DNA from: Stakelama sediminis
GTDB lineage: Bacteria > Pseudomonadota > Alphaproteobacteria > Sphingomonadales > Sphingomonadaceae
NCBI RefSeq assembly: GCF_014199335.1
Contig: NZ_JACIJI010000001.1
Location: 1,240,001 to 1,304,000 of the forward strand
Reading direction: 5' to 3'
DNA length: 64,000 nucleotides
The stretch's first letter is position 1, and every line of letters starts with the position of its first letter. A program made the translations under genes and the position numbers. A model generated the notes under the pieces. It saw nothing but the letters and a program-made list of their open reading frames with translations. It made no database searches and was not told the origin of the DNA. Below, piece after piece: positions 30,094-40,055 of the stretch.

Positions 30094-31359
30094 ATGTCCC
30101 AAGCAACCCGTATTCTTCTGTCGCTGATCCTTGGTCTTGCCATCGGCGTCGGGCTGGCCGCCACCGCCCCCGACACCGCACAGGCGGCCATCAGCTATGT
30201 CCAGCCGGTCGGCACCGCCTGGCTCAATGCGCTGCGCATGACGATCGTGCCGCTCGTCGTGGCGCTGCTCGTCACCGGCATCGGCGCGACGGCGGCGGCG
30301 GCGCGCGCCAGCAGGCTCGCCACGCGGTCGATTCTGCTGTTTATCGTGCTCCTGTGGATTTCCGCCGGGCTGGGGGCGCTGCTGACGCCGCTGGCGCTCG
30401 ACTGGTTCCCGCTCGCGCCCTCCTCGCTGTCGGCGCTGCGCGACGCCTTTGCGGGTGCGAAGCCGGTCGGCGACGTGCCCGCATTTTCCCAATTCCTGCA
30501 ACAGATGATCCCGACCAACGTCATTCATTCGGCGGCGAATGACGATTTCCTGCCGCTGATCATCTTCACCGTCGTCTTTGCCTTTGCCGTCACCCGCCTG
30601 CCGGAAAAGCCGCGCGAAACGCTGATCGCGTTCTTTCAGGCGGTGGCCGATGCGATGCTGGTGGTGATCAACTGGGTGCTGTGGCTGGCGCCCGTCGGCG
30701 TCATCGCGCTGGCCTATGTCGTCGGCGCGAAGGCGGGGACGGCGGCGGTCGGCGCGCTGATCCACTATATCCTGATCGTCGCGGGCGTCGGCGCGGTCGC
30801 ATCCCTGCTCGCCTATCCGCTGGCGATGTTCGGCGGGGGCGTGCCGCTGGGCCGGTTCGCGCGCGCCACCGCACCATCGCAGGCGGTGGCGATCTCCACC
30901 CAGTCCTCGCTCGCCTCGCTGCCCGCGATGTTGCAGGGGACGGAGCGCGCCGGGCTGTCGGTATCGACGGCGGGCGTGGTGCTGCCGATGGCGGTGGCGA
31001 TTTTCCGCTTTACCGGGCCGGTGATGAATATCGCGGTGGTCATCTATATCGCGCATGTTTTCGGCATCCATCTCGGCCCCGCGCAATATATGGCGGGCAT
31101 TGCGGCCGCCGCGATCACCACCATGGGCGCGGTGAGCCTGCCCGGCCAGATCAGCTATGTCAGTTCGATCGCGCCCATCGCCATCGCCATGGGCGTGCCG
31201 ATCGAGCCGCTGGCGTTGCTGGTCGCGGTGGAGACGATGCCCGATCTGGTCCGCACCATCGGCAATGTGATGATGGACGTCGCCGTCACCACCGTCGCCG
31301 CGCGGCGGATCAGCGGCGAACACAGCGAAGCGGATGCGATTCTGGAATCGCAGGCGTGA
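30094..31359 (+). CDS. Dicarboxylate/amino acid:cation symporter (DAACS/SLC1 family)
   Basis: 421 aa inner-membrane transporter with about eight membrane helices and two re-entrant loops. Diagnostic elements include the serine-containing loop [17 protein letters not shown], and [21 protein letters not shown] with [17 protein letters not shown] in the C-terminal transport domain. Family members import glutamate, aspartate or C4-dicarboxylates with sodium or protons. The usual NMDGT motif is replaced by FRFTG, so the substrate may differ. Its TGA overlaps the GTG of the next gene. Confidence 0.87.
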   Translation: MSQATRILLSLILGLAIGVGLAATAPDTAQAAISYVQPVGTAWLNALRMTIVPLVVALLVTGIGATAAAARASRLATRSILLFIVLLWISAGLGALLTPLALDWFPLAPSSLSALRDAFAGAKPVGDVPAFSQFLQQMIPTNVIHSAANDDFLPLIIFTVVFAFAVTRLPEKPRETLIAFFQAVADAMLVVINWVLWLAPVGVIALAYVVGAKAGTAAVGALIHYILIVAGVGAVASLLAYPLAMFGGGVPLGRFARATAPSQAVAISTQSSLASLPAMLQGTERAGLSVSTAGVVLPMAVAIFRFTGPVMNIAVVIYIAHVFGIHLGPAQYMAGIAAAAITTMGAVSLPGQISYVSSIAPIAIAMGVPIEPLALLVAVETMPDLVRTIGNVMMDVAVTTVAARRISGEHSEADAILESQA

Positions 31360-32405
31360 GCCGCACGACAGCGCTGCGCTGGGCGGCGCTGATGGTCGTA
31401 TCGGCCCTGCTTGCCGGTCTGCTGGAGGCCATCGGCCTGTCGGCGGGAATGTTGCTGGGGCCGATGATCGCGGCAGTCGTCTTTGCACTGCGCGGAGCCG
31501 GGCTGAAAGTCCCGGTGCGGATATTCCAGTCCGCCCAGACAATGGTCGGATGCCTGATCGCGCAATCGATCACCGCCGGTATCGCCGCGACCCTGCTGAA
31601 GGACTGGCCGATATTTCTGGGCGCGACCGCAGCGACGCTGACGGCGAGCGCAATCCTGGGCTATCTGCTCAGCCGCTGGCAGGTGCTGCCCGACACCACC
31701 GCCATATGGGGATCGATGCCGGGTGCGGCGTCGGCGATGATGCTGCTCGCCGATTCCTTTGGCGCCGATGCACGGCTGGTTGCCTTTATGAGCTATATGC
31801 GCGTGGTGTGCGTCGCCGCCGTCGCGTCCTTGCTGGCGGTGCTGCTGACCGGCCATGGCAGCACCAGCATGCTGGCGGAAATGATCGCGCCGGTTCCCTG
31901 GAAAACTGCGGCGATCAGCCTTGCCATCGCCGCTGTCGGCGGCATTGCGGGCGTGGCGATCGGGATGCCCGCAGGCGCGCTGACCGGATCGCTGACGCTG
32001 GCGGCGATCCTGAACGTCACCGGGATTTTCACCGTCACGCTTCCCGGCTGGCTGCTCGCGCTGGGCTATGCGGTGGTCGGGTGGCGGATCGGCCTGACCT
32101 TCACCCCGGAAATCATGGCCATTGCGGGCAAGGCGTTCTGGCGCGTGCTGGCGGCGGTCAGCGTGCTGCTCGGCTTCGCGTTCCTGATCGCGCTGGCACT
32201 GTCGGCGCTGCTCCATATCGACCTGCTGACCGCCTATCTGGCGGTCAGCCCCGGCGGGATGGACTCCGTCGCGATCATCGCCGCATCGGTCCATGTCGAC
32301 CGCCCGTTCGTCATGGCGTTGCAGGTGCTGCGCTTTGTCGCGGTCATCATCGCCGGGCCGATACTGGCGCGGTTTTTCGCCAGAAGGTTCGCGAACCGGG
32401 ATTGA
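31356..32405 (+). CDS. AbrB-family membrane protein (PF05145-type)
   Basis: 349 aa with ten or so membrane helices arranged as two repeats, each holding a pattern seen twice here: [21 protein letters not shown] with [21 protein letters not shown], and [19 protein letters not shown] with [20 protein letters not shown]. This is the AbrB duplication family, annotated as putative ammonia monooxygenase regulators or transporters; function is not settled. The GTG start lies in GTGA overlapping the symporter stop, so the two are coupled and may handle related compounds. Confidence 0.85.
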   Translation: MSRTTALRWAALMVVSALLAGLLEAIGLSAGMLLGPMIAAVVFALRGAGLKVPVRIFQSAQTMVGCLIAQSITAGIAATLLKDWPIFLGATAATLTASAILGYLLSRWQVLPDTTAIWGSMPGAASAMMLLADSFGADARLVAFMSYMRVVCVAAVASLLAVLLTGHGSTSMLAEMIAPVPWKTAAISLAIAAVGGIAGVAIGMPAGALTGSLTLAAILNVTGIFTVTLPGWLLALGYAVVGWRIGLTFTPEIMAIAGKAFWRVLAAVSVLLGFAFLIALALSALLHIDLLTAYLAVSPGGMDSVAIIAASVHVDRPFVMALQVLRFVAVIIAGPILARFFARRFANRD

Positions 32406-32445
32406 GGTAGAGTCGGTTTGAGAAATCGGCCCCGGCCCGCTCCCC

Positions 32446-33795
32446 CTATTTCAACAGCACCAGTTCCTCGGCCATGCTGGGGTGCAGCGCCACCGTCTGG
32501 TCGAACGCATCCTTGGTCAGCCCTGCCTTCACCGCGACGGCCGCCGCCTGCAGGATTTCCGGCGCATCCGGGCCGATCATGTGCAGGCCGACCACACGAT
32601 TGTCAGCGGCATCGCACACCATCTTGTAGAGTGCGCGCTCATTACGTTCGGCGAGCACATTCTTCATCGCCCGGAAATCGGAGGTGTAGACCTTCACCGC
32701 GCCAAGCTTTTCCTTCGCCTCGCCCTCGGTCATCCCGACGCCCGCCATCGGCGGATGGCTGAACACCGCGCTGGGGATACAGCCATAATCGACCGTGGTC
32801 GGCTTGTCCCCGAACACCGTATCGGCAAAGGCCTGTCCTTCGCGGATCGCGACGGGCGTCAGTTGCACGCGATTGGTGACATCGCCCACCGCATAAATGC
32901 TGTCGCAGGTCGAGCGGTTATATGCGTCGACTTTGATCGCGCCCTTGTCGTCGACTTCAACCCCGGCATTTTCCAGCGTCAGCCCGCCGCTATTGGGCAC
33001 GCGCCCGGTGGCGAACAGCACGCAATCGACGGTGATCGGTTCGTGATTGGTCATCGATACGGTCAGGCACCCGTCCTCACCCTTTTCAATTCCGCGAAAT
33101 TCGGCGTGAAAGCGGAAATCGATCCCCTTCATTATCGAAATCTGAAGCAGCCGGTCGCGAATCGATTCATCATAGCCGCGCAGGATGACGTCGGACCGGT
33201 TGATGAGCGTCACCTTCGTCCCGAACTCGTTGAAGATACCGGCGAATTCATTGGCGATATAGCCCGCCCCAGCAATCAGGATGCGCCGGGGCAGTTCGGG
33301 CAGATGAAACGCCTCGTTCGACGTGATGCCATATTCGTGGCCCGGACATTGCGGCACATGCGGCCGTGCGCCGACCGCGATCAGGATCACCTTCGCGGTG
33401 ACGGTGCGGCCACCCGCCAGCGCCACTTCATGCGGCCCGGCAATGGTCGCGCGGCTGTTGATGATTTCGACCCCATGGCTTTCGAGCGTATTGGTATAGG
33501 CCTTGTTGAGCCGATCGACATCGGCCAGCACATTGTCGCGCAGCCGGTTCCAGTGAAATTCGCACGGTTCGGGCACGTCCCAGCCGAACCGGCTGGCATC
33601 CTTCAGATCCTCGGCGAAATGCGCACCATAGACGAGCAGCTTTTTGGGCACGCAGCCGCGAATGACACAGGTGCCGCCGACGCGATATTCCTCCGCAATC
33701 GCCACTTTCGCGCCATGCGCCGCCGATACCCGCGCCGCGCGCACGCCGCCCGAGCCCGCGCCGATGACGAACAGGTCATAGTCATAGGTAGCCAT
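32446..33795 (-). CDS. gor: Glutathione-disulfide reductase
   Basis: 449 aa FAD enzyme that reduces GSSG with NADPH. The FAD motif VIGAGSGGVRAARVSA is followed by the redox-active disulfide GGTCVIRGCVPKKLLVYG. The NADP-binding GAGYIANEFAGIFNEFG and the C-terminal active-site LHPSMAEELV with catalytic His are present. GSGGVRAAR and VPKKLLVY distinguish glutathione reductase from lipoamide dehydrogenase. It lies 19 bases downstream of pgi on the same strand, probably one transcript linking glucose metabolism with NADPH-dependent redox. Confidence 0.94.
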   Translation of the reverse strand: MATYDYDLFVIGAGSGGVRAARVSAAHGAKVAIAEEYRVGGTCVIRGCVPKKLLVYGAHFAEDLKDASRFGWDVPEPCEFHWNRLRDNVLADVDRLNKAYTNTLESHGVEIINSRATIAGPHEVALAGGRTVTAKVILIAVGARPHVPQCPGHEYGITSNEAFHLPELPRRILIAGAGYIANEFAGIFNEFGTKVTLINRSDVILRGYDESIRDRLLQISIMKGIDFRFHAEFRGIEKGEDGCLTVSMTNHEPITVDCVLFATGRVPNSGGLTLENAGVEVDDKGAIKVDAYNRSTCDSIYAVGDVTNRVQLTPVAIREGQAFADTVFGDKPTTVDYGCIPSAVFSHPPMAGVGMTEGEAKEKLGAVKVYTSDFRAMKNVLAERNERALYKMVCDAADNRVVGLHMIGPDAPEILQAAAVAVKAGLTKDAFDQTVALHPSMAEELVLLK

Positions 33796-33814
33796 GGAAT
33801 ACTCCGTTGGCGCC

Positions 33815-35308
33815 TCAGCCGAAGGCGCGGGCGATCAGGTCGTTGGTCGAGGCGTCGAAATCCTGCCCGCCCTTATCGGCGGCCTTGGCCATTTCCTTGC
33901 CGAGTTCGACGCCGAACTGATCGAAGGAATTGATGCCGAGCAGGGTGCCGCGCACAAAGGTGCGATGTTCGTAAAAGGCAATGAGCGCGCCCAGCGTGCG
34001 GGCATCGAGCCGGTCGAGCAGCAGCGTCGAGGACGGCCGGTCGCCGGGATAGGCGCGCGCCGGATCGTCATTGGCGCGCCCCTTCATCAGCGCGGCCCCC
34101 TGGGCAAAGGCGTTGAGCAGCAACTGACGATGATGGTCGGGGTCGAGCGAATCCCCGGCCTCAATCACCGCAAGAAATTCGACCGGCACCAGATGCGTCC
34201 CCTGATGCAGCAACTGGAACACCGCATGCTGGGCATCGGTGCCCACGCCGCCCCAGGTGATCGGCGCGGTCGGGCGGTCGACCGGCTTGCCGTCGGCGGT
34301 CACGCCCTTGCCGTTCGATTCCATCTCAAGCTGCTGAAGATAGTCGGGCAGCAACCGCAGCCGCTCGTCATAAGCGAATACCGCGCGCGTCTCCGCCCGG
34401 CGGACCTGCGTGTAATAAAGGTCGGCAAAGGCGGCGAGCACCGGCGCATTGGCGTTGAGGTTGGTCAGGCGGAAATGGCGATCCATTTCGGCGGCCCCTT
34501 CCAGCAACTCCGCAAACTCGTCCCAGCCGAGGCCGAGTGCAGCGGGAAAGCCGATCGACGACCATAGCGAATAGCGCCCGCCGACGCTTTCGGAAAAAGG
34601 CAGGATGCGGGTTTCGTCGACACCCCATTCGACCGCCTTGTCGGGCGATGCGGTCAGCGCGACGACATGGCCATAAGGGTCTTCCACCCCGCCTTCGACC
34701 ATCCAGGAAATCGCGCTGTTGGCGTTGAGCATGGTTTCGGTGGTGGTGAAGGTCTTCGACGCGACGACCAGCAACGTCGCCTGCGGATCGAAACGATCCA
34801 TGACATCTTCCAGCGCCACGCCATCGACATTGGAGACGATGGCGACGTCATAACGGTCCGTATCGCGGCCCAGCGCATCGACCAGCAGGTCCGGTCCCAG
34901 CGCCGACCCGCCAATGCCGACGTGCAGGATATGACGAATGGGGCCGAGTGCATCGGCCTCTATCGCATCGATCAGCGCGCGCATCCGTTCGTGAAAGCCG
35001 CGTGCCCGCGCGACGCTTTCGGGTGCACCTTCATAGCGTTCGGCGGTGTGTTCGACCGCGCGCCCTTCGGTGACGTTGATTTCCTTGCCCGAAAACATCG
35101 CATCGCGCCGCCCGGCGAGATCGGCCGCACTCGCCAGCGCCATGAACGCGTCCAGCGCGTCCGCGGTCAGATGCGTTTTCGACCAGTCGAAATGGATGCC
35201 CGCGACATCGAGGCTGAGCAGATCCACCCGCTGGGGATCGCTATCGAACAATTCCTCCAGCCGTACCTGGGGCAGGGCTTCGATTGCGGACCAGTCGGGT
35301 GTCGTCAT
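33815..35308 (-). CDS. pgi: Glucose-6-phosphate isomerase
   Basis: 497 aa. Interconverts glucose-6-phosphate and fructose-6-phosphate. Visible are ILHVGIGGSALGPDLLVDALG, VASKTFTTTETMLNANSA, the PGI signature GGRYSLWSSIGFPAALGLG and the active-site stretch HQGTHLVPVEFLAV, followed by LLLNAFAQGAALMKGR. The ATG at 35308 is preceded by GGAGACAGCG; the upstream ATG at 35320 overlaps that ribosome-binding site and is unlikely. First gene of a pgi-gor pair. Confidence 0.96.
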   Translation of the reverse strand: MTTPDWSAIEALPQVRLEELFDSDPQRVDLLSLDVAGIHFDWSKTHLTADALDAFMALASAADLAGRRDAMFSGKEINVTEGRAVEHTAERYEGAPESVARARGFHERMRALIDAIEADALGPIRHILHVGIGGSALGPDLLVDALGRDTDRYDVAIVSNVDGVALEDVMDRFDPQATLLVVASKTFTTTETMLNANSAISWMVEGGVEDPYGHVVALTASPDKAVEWGVDETRILPFSESVGGRYSLWSSIGFPAALGLGWDEFAELLEGAAEMDRHFRLTNLNANAPVLAAFADLYYTQVRRAETRAVFAYDERLRLLPDYLQQLEMESNGKGVTADGKPVDRPTAPITWGGVGTDAQHAVFQLLHQGTHLVPVEFLAVIEAGDSLDPDHHRQLLLNAFAQGAALMKGRANDDPARAYPGDRPSSTLLLDRLDARTLGALIAFYEHRTFVRGTLLGINSFDQFGVELGKEMAKAADKGGQDFDASTNDLIARAFG

Positions 35309-35401
35309 CGCTGTCTCCATTTATGCTGAGGGCTAGGTAGGGTGGGTGCCCCTGTTATGCCACCATAATAGGCGCGGGCGGCGGCGAAGGTTCAGCCGAT
35401 C

Positions 35402-36469
35402 TCAACCGCACTGCGCGCGATGAAGCAATTTCTGATCGGCCAGTACCAGCGCAACCATCGCCTCCACCACCGGCACGCCGCGAATGCCGACGCACGGATC
35501 GTGGCGGCCCCTGGTGGCGATTTCGGTGGCTTCGCCGTCGCGGGTGACGGTCTCGACCGGGGTCAGGATCGAGCTGGTCGGCTTGAACGCGACGCGCAGG
35601 GTGAGCGGCTGCCCGGTCGAAATGCCGCCCGCAATGCCGCCTGCGTGATTGGCGAGGAAGACGGGGCCGTCATTGCCGGGGCGCATCGGATCGGCATTCG
35701 CCTCTCCCGAAGCCGCAGCAGCGGCAAAACCGTCACCGATTTCCACGCCCTTCACCGCGTTGATGCTCATGCACGCCGCCGCCAGTTCGCTATCGAGCTT
35801 GGCATAGAGCGGCGCCCCCCATCCGGCGGGCAGACCGGTCGCTTCGCACGCCACCACCGCGCCCAGCGACGACCCCGCCTTGCGCGCGTCATCGACCAGC
35901 TTTTCCCAGCGCTGCGCTGCTGCTGCGTCCGGGCAGAAAAAGGGATTGTTGCCGATCTCCTGCGCATCGAAATTCGCCGGGTCGATGGCATCGCCGCCGA
36001 TCGCCTCTACCCAGGCGGTGATGGTTACTTCGGACACCAGCTGCCGCGCCACCGCGCCCGCCGCGACCCGTGCCGCCGTTTCGCGCGCCGACGACCGCCC
36101 GCCGCCGCGATAGTCGCGAAATCCGTATTTGGCGTCATAGGCATAGTCGGCATGACCGGGGCGATAGGCTTTTGCGACCTCCGAATAGTCTTTCGAGCGC
36201 TGGTCGACATTCTCGATCATCAGGCTGATCGGCGTGCCGGTGGTCCGCCCATCGAACACACCCGACAGGATGCGGACCTGATCCGGCTCACGCCGCTGCG
36301 TGGTGAATCGCGACTGACCGGGACGGCGCGCGTCGAGAAAGGGCTGGATGTCGGTTTCGCTAAGCGCGATCCCCGGCGGGCACCCGTCGACGACGGCACC
36401 CAGTGCAGGCCCGTGGCTTTCGCCCCAGGTGGTGAAACGGAACACGCGCCCGAAACTGTTGTAGCTCAT
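35402..36469 (-). CDS. aroC: Chorismate synthase
   Basis: 355 aa. Last step of the shikimate pathway, converting EPSP to chorismate with reduced FMN. The N-terminal [23 protein letters not shown] and [34 protein letters not shown] signatures are complete, as is the C-terminal [18 protein letters not shown]. The ATG overlaps the stop of the GNAT gene (ATGA). It is the last gene of the run that begins with the DnaJ-like gene and includes fabI. Confidence 0.97.
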   Translation of the reverse strand: MSYNSFGRVFRFTTWGESHGPALGAVVDGCPPGIALSETDIQPFLDARRPGQSRFTTQRREPDQVRILSGVFDGRTTGTPISLMIENVDQRSKDYSEVAKAYRPGHADYAYDAKYGFRDYRGGGRSSARETAARVAAGAVARQLVSEVTITAWVEAIGGDAIDPANFDAQEIGNNPFFCPDAAAAQRWEKLVDDARKAGSSLGAVVACEATGLPAGWGAPLYAKLDSELAAACMSINAVKGVEIGDGFAAAAASGEANADPMRPGNDGPVFLANHAGGIAGGISTGQPLTLRVAFKPTSSILTPVETVTRDGEATEIATRGRHDPCVGIRGVPVVEAMVALVLADQKLLHRAQCG

Positions 36470-36990
36470 GCGTCCTCCGATAATGCCGCGAATGCGGGGG
36501 CGTGATCGGCCAGTCCGCGCGGGCCGCAGGGCAGGCCGCCCTGCAATTCCAGCGCCATGAAATAGGGTCCGGCATAGGGGCTGTCGAACCCTTCGGCGCT
36601 TTCGGGTGTGAAGCCGAACCGAGTGTAGAAACCGGGTTCGCCCAGTACGAACATCAGCAGCGCACCCGCCTGCCGCATCTCGTCGATCGCCGCCGTCACC
36701 AGCGCCTCCGCAACGCCGGTGCGGCGATAGTCGGGCAGCACGGCAAGCGGCGCCAGTGCGACCGCAGGTGCCGGATCGCCGCCGATGGCGACGTGCATCT
36801 TGCTGAGCGCCACCATGCCGGTGGCCGCCTGCGTATCCTCATCGCGTGCGATCAGTGCGAGCACCAGATCGCCGTCGATCGCGAGCTGCTTCACCAGCCG
36901 CGCCTCGGCGGGGCGGGGGAAACAGGCGGTCAGAATATCGTCGATATCGTACGCATCCTTCGGCGCCGCGCGTTCGATGGCGATGGTCAT
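36466..36990 (-). CDS. GNAT-family N-acetyltransferase
   Basis: 174 aa with one acetyltransferase domain. The acetyl-CoA-binding motif A is [25 protein letters not shown], followed by [29 protein letters not shown], a pattern of the YhbS-like subgroup. Substrate unknown. It overlaps aroC at its end and the small orphan gene at its start, each by four bases. Confidence 0.9.
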   Translation of the reverse strand: MTIAIERAAPKDAYDIDDILTACFPRPAEARLVKQLAIDGDLVLALIARDEDTQAATGMVALSKMHVAIGGDPAPAVALAPLAVLPDYRRTGVAEALVTAAIDEMRQAGALLMFVLGEPGFYTRFGFTPESAEGFDSPYAGPYFMALELQGGLPCGPRGLADHAPAFAALSEDA

Positions 36991-37247
36991 GTCCAGTCGT
37001 GAGCGTCCGCTGCCAACTCATGCCCCCACCCTTGCAAACGCGCTTTAGAAATTAGGGCATCGGCCAAGTATAAGTTCGGAATGCGCGCCTGCCCGCGGTG
37101 CGGCTGCATTTTACCTTCTGGATCTTTCCAAATAAACCGATAGCCCGTTTCAGAGTTATCCGTATTCTCAGAATAGTCACACCACTGTAACCAGATAGAA
37201 TCTTTGCTCGATCGGTGCAAACCAACTTCTTTTAACACTTGAACCAT
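36987..37247 (-). CDS. Small orphan protein inside the fabI-aroC operon
   Basis: 86 aa, no recognised domain. Rich in aromatic and charged residues (DSIWLQWCDYSENTDNSETG, YRFIWKDPEGK) and C-terminal [16 protein letters not shown]. The first two-thirds (about 37050-37250) is far more AT-rich than the surrounding genes. Its ATG is 9 bases after the fabI stop with AAAGG upstream, and its stop overlaps the GNAT start (ATGA), so it is wired into the operon. Composition suggests acquisition from elsewhere. Confidence 0.65.
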   Translation of the reverse strand: MVQVLKEVGLHRSSKDSIWLQWCDYSENTDNSETGYRFIWKDPEGKMQPHRGQARIPNLYLADALISKARLQGWGHELAADAHDWT

Positions 37248-37256
37248 GAAAACCTT

Positions 37257-38060
37257 TCACGACAGCGCGATGTCGGGCGCGTCCTCGGCCTTCATGCCGA
37301 TGACGTTATAGCCCGCATCGACATGATGGATTTCGCCGGTAACGCCGTTCGACAGGTCGCTGAGCAGGTACAGCCCGGCACCGCCGACATCCTCGATGGT
37401 GACGTTGCGCTTGAGCGGGGAATTCAGCTCGTTCCATTTGAGGATGTAGCGGAAATCGCCGATGCCGCTGGCCGCCAGCGTGCGGATCGGGCCGGCCGAA
37501 ATCGCATTCACGCGGATATTGTCGCGGCCCAGATCGACCGCGAGATACTGGACCGAGGTGTCGAGCGCCGATTTCGCCACGCCCATGACATTATAGTGCG
37601 GCACCACTTTTTCGGAGCCGTAATAGGTCAGCGTCAGCAGCGATCCGCCATTGGGCATCATCGCCTGCGCGCGCTTTGCCACGGCGGTAAAGCTGTAGAC
37701 CGAGATGTTCATGGTCATCAGGAAATTGTCGAGCGTGGTATCGTAATAGCGCCCGCGAAGCTGCGACTTGTCGGAAAAGCCGATGGCGTGGACGACGAAA
37801 TCGATGGTCGGCCAGTCCTTTGCCAGCGTCGCGAAGGCCGCATCCAGATTGTCCATGTCGGATACGTCGCATTCGATCAGTTTATCGCTACCCAGTTGTT
37901 CGGCCAGCGGGCGCACGCGCTTGGCCAGCGCCTCCCCCTGATAGGTGAAGGCCATTTCCGCGCCCTGTTCGGCGAGCTTCTGCGCAATGCCCCATGCCAG
38001 CGACTTGTCGTTGGCGAGGCCCATGATCAGCCCGCGCTTGCCCTGCATCAATCCGGTCAC
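37257..38060 (-). CDS. fabI: Enoyl-[acyl-carrier-protein] reductase FabI
   Basis: 267 aa. Final reductive step of fatty-acid elongation, NADH-dependent; the triclosan target. SDR fold with MQGKRGLIMGLANDKSLAWGIA and the FabI-specific Tyr-(N6)-Lys catalytic pair in TYYGSEKVVPHYNVMGVAKSAL, then RVNAISAGPIRTLAASGI. Full length for the family. It overlaps the upstream YihY-type gene by four bases (ATGA), showing that lipid synthesis is co-expressed with a membrane protein and a chaperone partner. Confidence 0.96.
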   Translation of the reverse strand: MTGLMQGKRGLIMGLANDKSLAWGIAQKLAEQGAEMAFTYQGEALAKRVRPLAEQLGSDKLIECDVSDMDNLDAAFATLAKDWPTIDFVVHAIGFSDKSQLRGRYYDTTLDNFLMTMNISVYSFTAVAKRAQAMMPNGGSLLTLTYYGSEKVVPHYNVMGVAKSALDTSVQYLAVDLGRDNIRVNAISAGPIRTLAASGIGDFRYILKWNELNSPLKRNVTIEDVGGAGLYLLSDLSNGVTGEIHHVDAGYNVIGMKAEDAPDIALS

Positions 38061-39034
38061 GACGCCTGTATCTCCTCTTTATCCCGCGGGTCGCTCCGCG
38101 GTTCGTCCTCTAAACGGTCCGGCAGGTCTTCCGCCAGTGCCGCGTTCAACTCCGCCCCGATAACCACACCCAGCCCGACCACGAAGAAGAAAATGAGCGC
38201 AATCATCACGCCCGCCAGACTGCCATAGGTCAGGTCGTAACCACCCAGCAAGTTCAGCACCAGCGGCAGCAGCAGCGTCGTCGCCAGCCACCAGCTTGCC
38301 GTCATGAAAGCACCGGGCCATTTGGGCGACCTGCTGTTGCGATAGCGTCCCGGCGTCAGCGTGTAGAACAGGATGTAAAGCGCGACATAGAGCGCGACCG
38401 CCGGGGCAATTCGGGTCAGCGACAGGAATTGCGCCCAGTCGGTGGCGAACGGCAGCACGCGCACGATGAACTGTTCCGCACCCGTCAATATCACCTGCGC
38501 ACTGAACGCCACCATCACCAGGATCACCGACACGATGATCAGCCCGATCGAGGTCAGTCGGTTCTTCCAGAACGGGCGGTTGCTGGTCGTGCCATATGCG
38601 CCGCGCAGGATCGACCGCACGGTTTCGATGAAACTCGCCGTCGTCCACAGCCCGATCAGCGCACCCAGCCAGAGCAGCGACCCCGATCGCGCGGCCAGCA
38701 CATCCTCTATCGGCTTGCGCAGCACATCGGCGACATTGGGCGGCACCGTGCGCAAAAACGTATTCACCGCCTGAATCCCGTCGCCGGTGCGCCCGAACAG
38801 CCGGGCGAAGGCGGCGGCCACGATGAAAAAGGGAAACAGGGTCAGCAGCGACAGATAGGCAAGGTTTCCGGCATGGACGAACCCTTCCGACCAGACGCCC
38901 ATCGCCACGCGCCTGATAATCTCTATCGCCCGGTCGCTGAGTCCCAGATCGCCGAGCCGCCGATGCACACGCCCGCCCACCCCGAGGCGCCGCGCCTCGG
39001 GCGATTCAGGCGAAATCGCATCGGGATCAAGCAA
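38057..39034 (-). CDS. YihY/BrkB-family membrane protein
   Basis: 325 aa, about six membrane helices. Family stretches are HAGNLAYLSLLTLFPFFIVAAAFARLFG, ARSGSLLWLGALIGLWTTASFIETVRSILRGAYG and LLLPLVLNLLGGYDLTYGSLAGVMIALIFFFVVGLGVVIGAELNA. BrkB-type proteins were once called ribonuclease BN; the present view is an inner-membrane protein of unknown function. The frame begins with TTG at 39034, only 3 bases from the preceding stop; a GTG at 38980 is an alternative start. Confidence 0.88.
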   Translation of the reverse strand: MLDPDAISPESPEARRLGVGGRVHRRLGDLGLSDRAIEIIRRVAMGVWSEGFVHAGNLAYLSLLTLFPFFIVAAAFARLFGRTGDGIQAVNTFLRTVPPNVADVLRKPIEDVLAARSGSLLWLGALIGLWTTASFIETVRSILRGAYGTTSNRPFWKNRLTSIGLIIVSVILVMVAFSAQVILTGAEQFIVRVLPFATDWAQFLSLTRIAPAVALYVALYILFYTLTPGRYRNSRSPKWPGAFMTASWWLATTLLLPLVLNLLGGYDLTYGSLAGVMIALIFFFVVGLGVVIGAELNAALAEDLPDRLEDEPRSDPRDKEEIQAS

Positions 39035-39037
39035 TCC

Positions 39038-39985
39038 TCAACCACCCATGTCCGCGCGCGGATCATGCCCCTTGTCGTCCCAGTCGCGCACGAAATCGCG
39101 CAGCGCATCGTTATTGGCAGGCAGATCGACCATCAGCGTGACAAGCTGATCGCCGCGCGTGCCGTCCTTCTTGTGGAACCCCCGCCCTTTCAGGCGCAGG
39201 GTTTTGCCCGAAGAGGAACCCGCAGGCACGCTCAGCATCACCGCGCCTTCGACCGTCGGCACGCGCACCTTGCCGCCCAGTACCGCCTCTTTGAGGCTGA
39301 TCGGCAGGTCGAGACGGACATTATCGCCGTCGCGGGTGAAGAACGCATGCGGCTGCACCTCGATGGTGACGATGCCGTCGCCTGCACCGCCCGGTCCCTG
39401 CTGCCCCTTGCCGGTCAGGCGCATCTGGGTGCCGTCCTCGACACCCGCGGGCAGTTTCAGGTCGATGGTCTTGCCGTCGGCAAGCGTAATGCGCTGCGTC
39501 GCCAGCGATGCAGCATCGACGAACGGCACGCGCAGGCGATAGGCGACGTTCGCGCCCTTGGGCTGCGGCTGGGATTTGCGCCCGAAACCGCCGAACCCGC
39601 TGCGAAAGCCGCCGCTTTGCTGCCGCCCGCCGAACAGGTCCGCGAATACATCGCCCAGATCCGCGGCATCGCCACCGAAATCGAACTGCGCACCACCCTG
39701 TCCGAAACCGCCGCGCGGACCACCGCCCGCCGAACCCGCGCCATAGCCGAAGGGCGAGGTCGGGTTGCCGTCGGCGTCAATCTCCCCACGGTCGAACCGC
39801 GCGCGCTTGTCCTTGTCGGTCAGCAGGTCATAGGCCTGCGTCACCTGGCTGAAACGTTCGGCGGCTTTGGGATTGTCCTTGTTGCGGTCGGGGTGCAGTT
39901 CCTTCGCCAGCGTGCGATAGGCTTTCTTGATCTCAGCCTCGCTCGCTCCGCGCGCTACCCCCAGCGTTGCATATGGATCGGCCAT
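39038..39985 (-). CDS. DnaJ/CbpA-type J-domain protein
   Basis: 315 aa. The J domain occupies residues 4-70 (DPYATLGVARGASEAEIKKAYR, with the HPD triad in ELHPDRNKD). A glycine- and phenylalanine-rich linker follows (about 75-135), then the C-terminal peptide-binding domains (VEDGTQMRLTGKGQQGPGGAGDG, EAVLGGKVRVPTVEG). There is no cysteine-rich zinc domain, so it is CbpA-like rather than DnaJ proper. It stimulates DnaK ATPase. First gene of the run to aroC. Confidence 0.92.
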   Translation of the reverse strand: MADPYATLGVARGASEAEIKKAYRTLAKELHPDRNKDNPKAAERFSQVTQAYDLLTDKDKRARFDRGEIDADGNPTSPFGYGAGSAGGGPRGGFGQGGAQFDFGGDAADLGDVFADLFGGRQQSGGFRSGFGGFGRKSQPQPKGANVAYRLRVPFVDAASLATQRITLADGKTIDLKLPAGVEDGTQMRLTGKGQQGPGGAGDGIVTIEVQPHAFFTRDGDNVRLDLPISLKEAVLGGKVRVPTVEGAVMLSVPAGSSSGKTLRLKGRGFHKKDGTRGDQLVTLMVDLPANNDALRDFVRDWDDKGHDPRADMGG

Positions 39986-40055
39986 CGTCTTCCCGGTTGT
40001 TCAAAACTTTACCGCTACATCGGCTTCGTTCGCAAAAGGTGCAAGGGCCGGGCGA

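Noticed and set aside
30022..31542. N-terminal extension of glmM to more than 950 codons
   Set aside because: The conserved GlmM start [13 protein letters not shown] is at 30021, and the extension is the antisense of two transporter genes.
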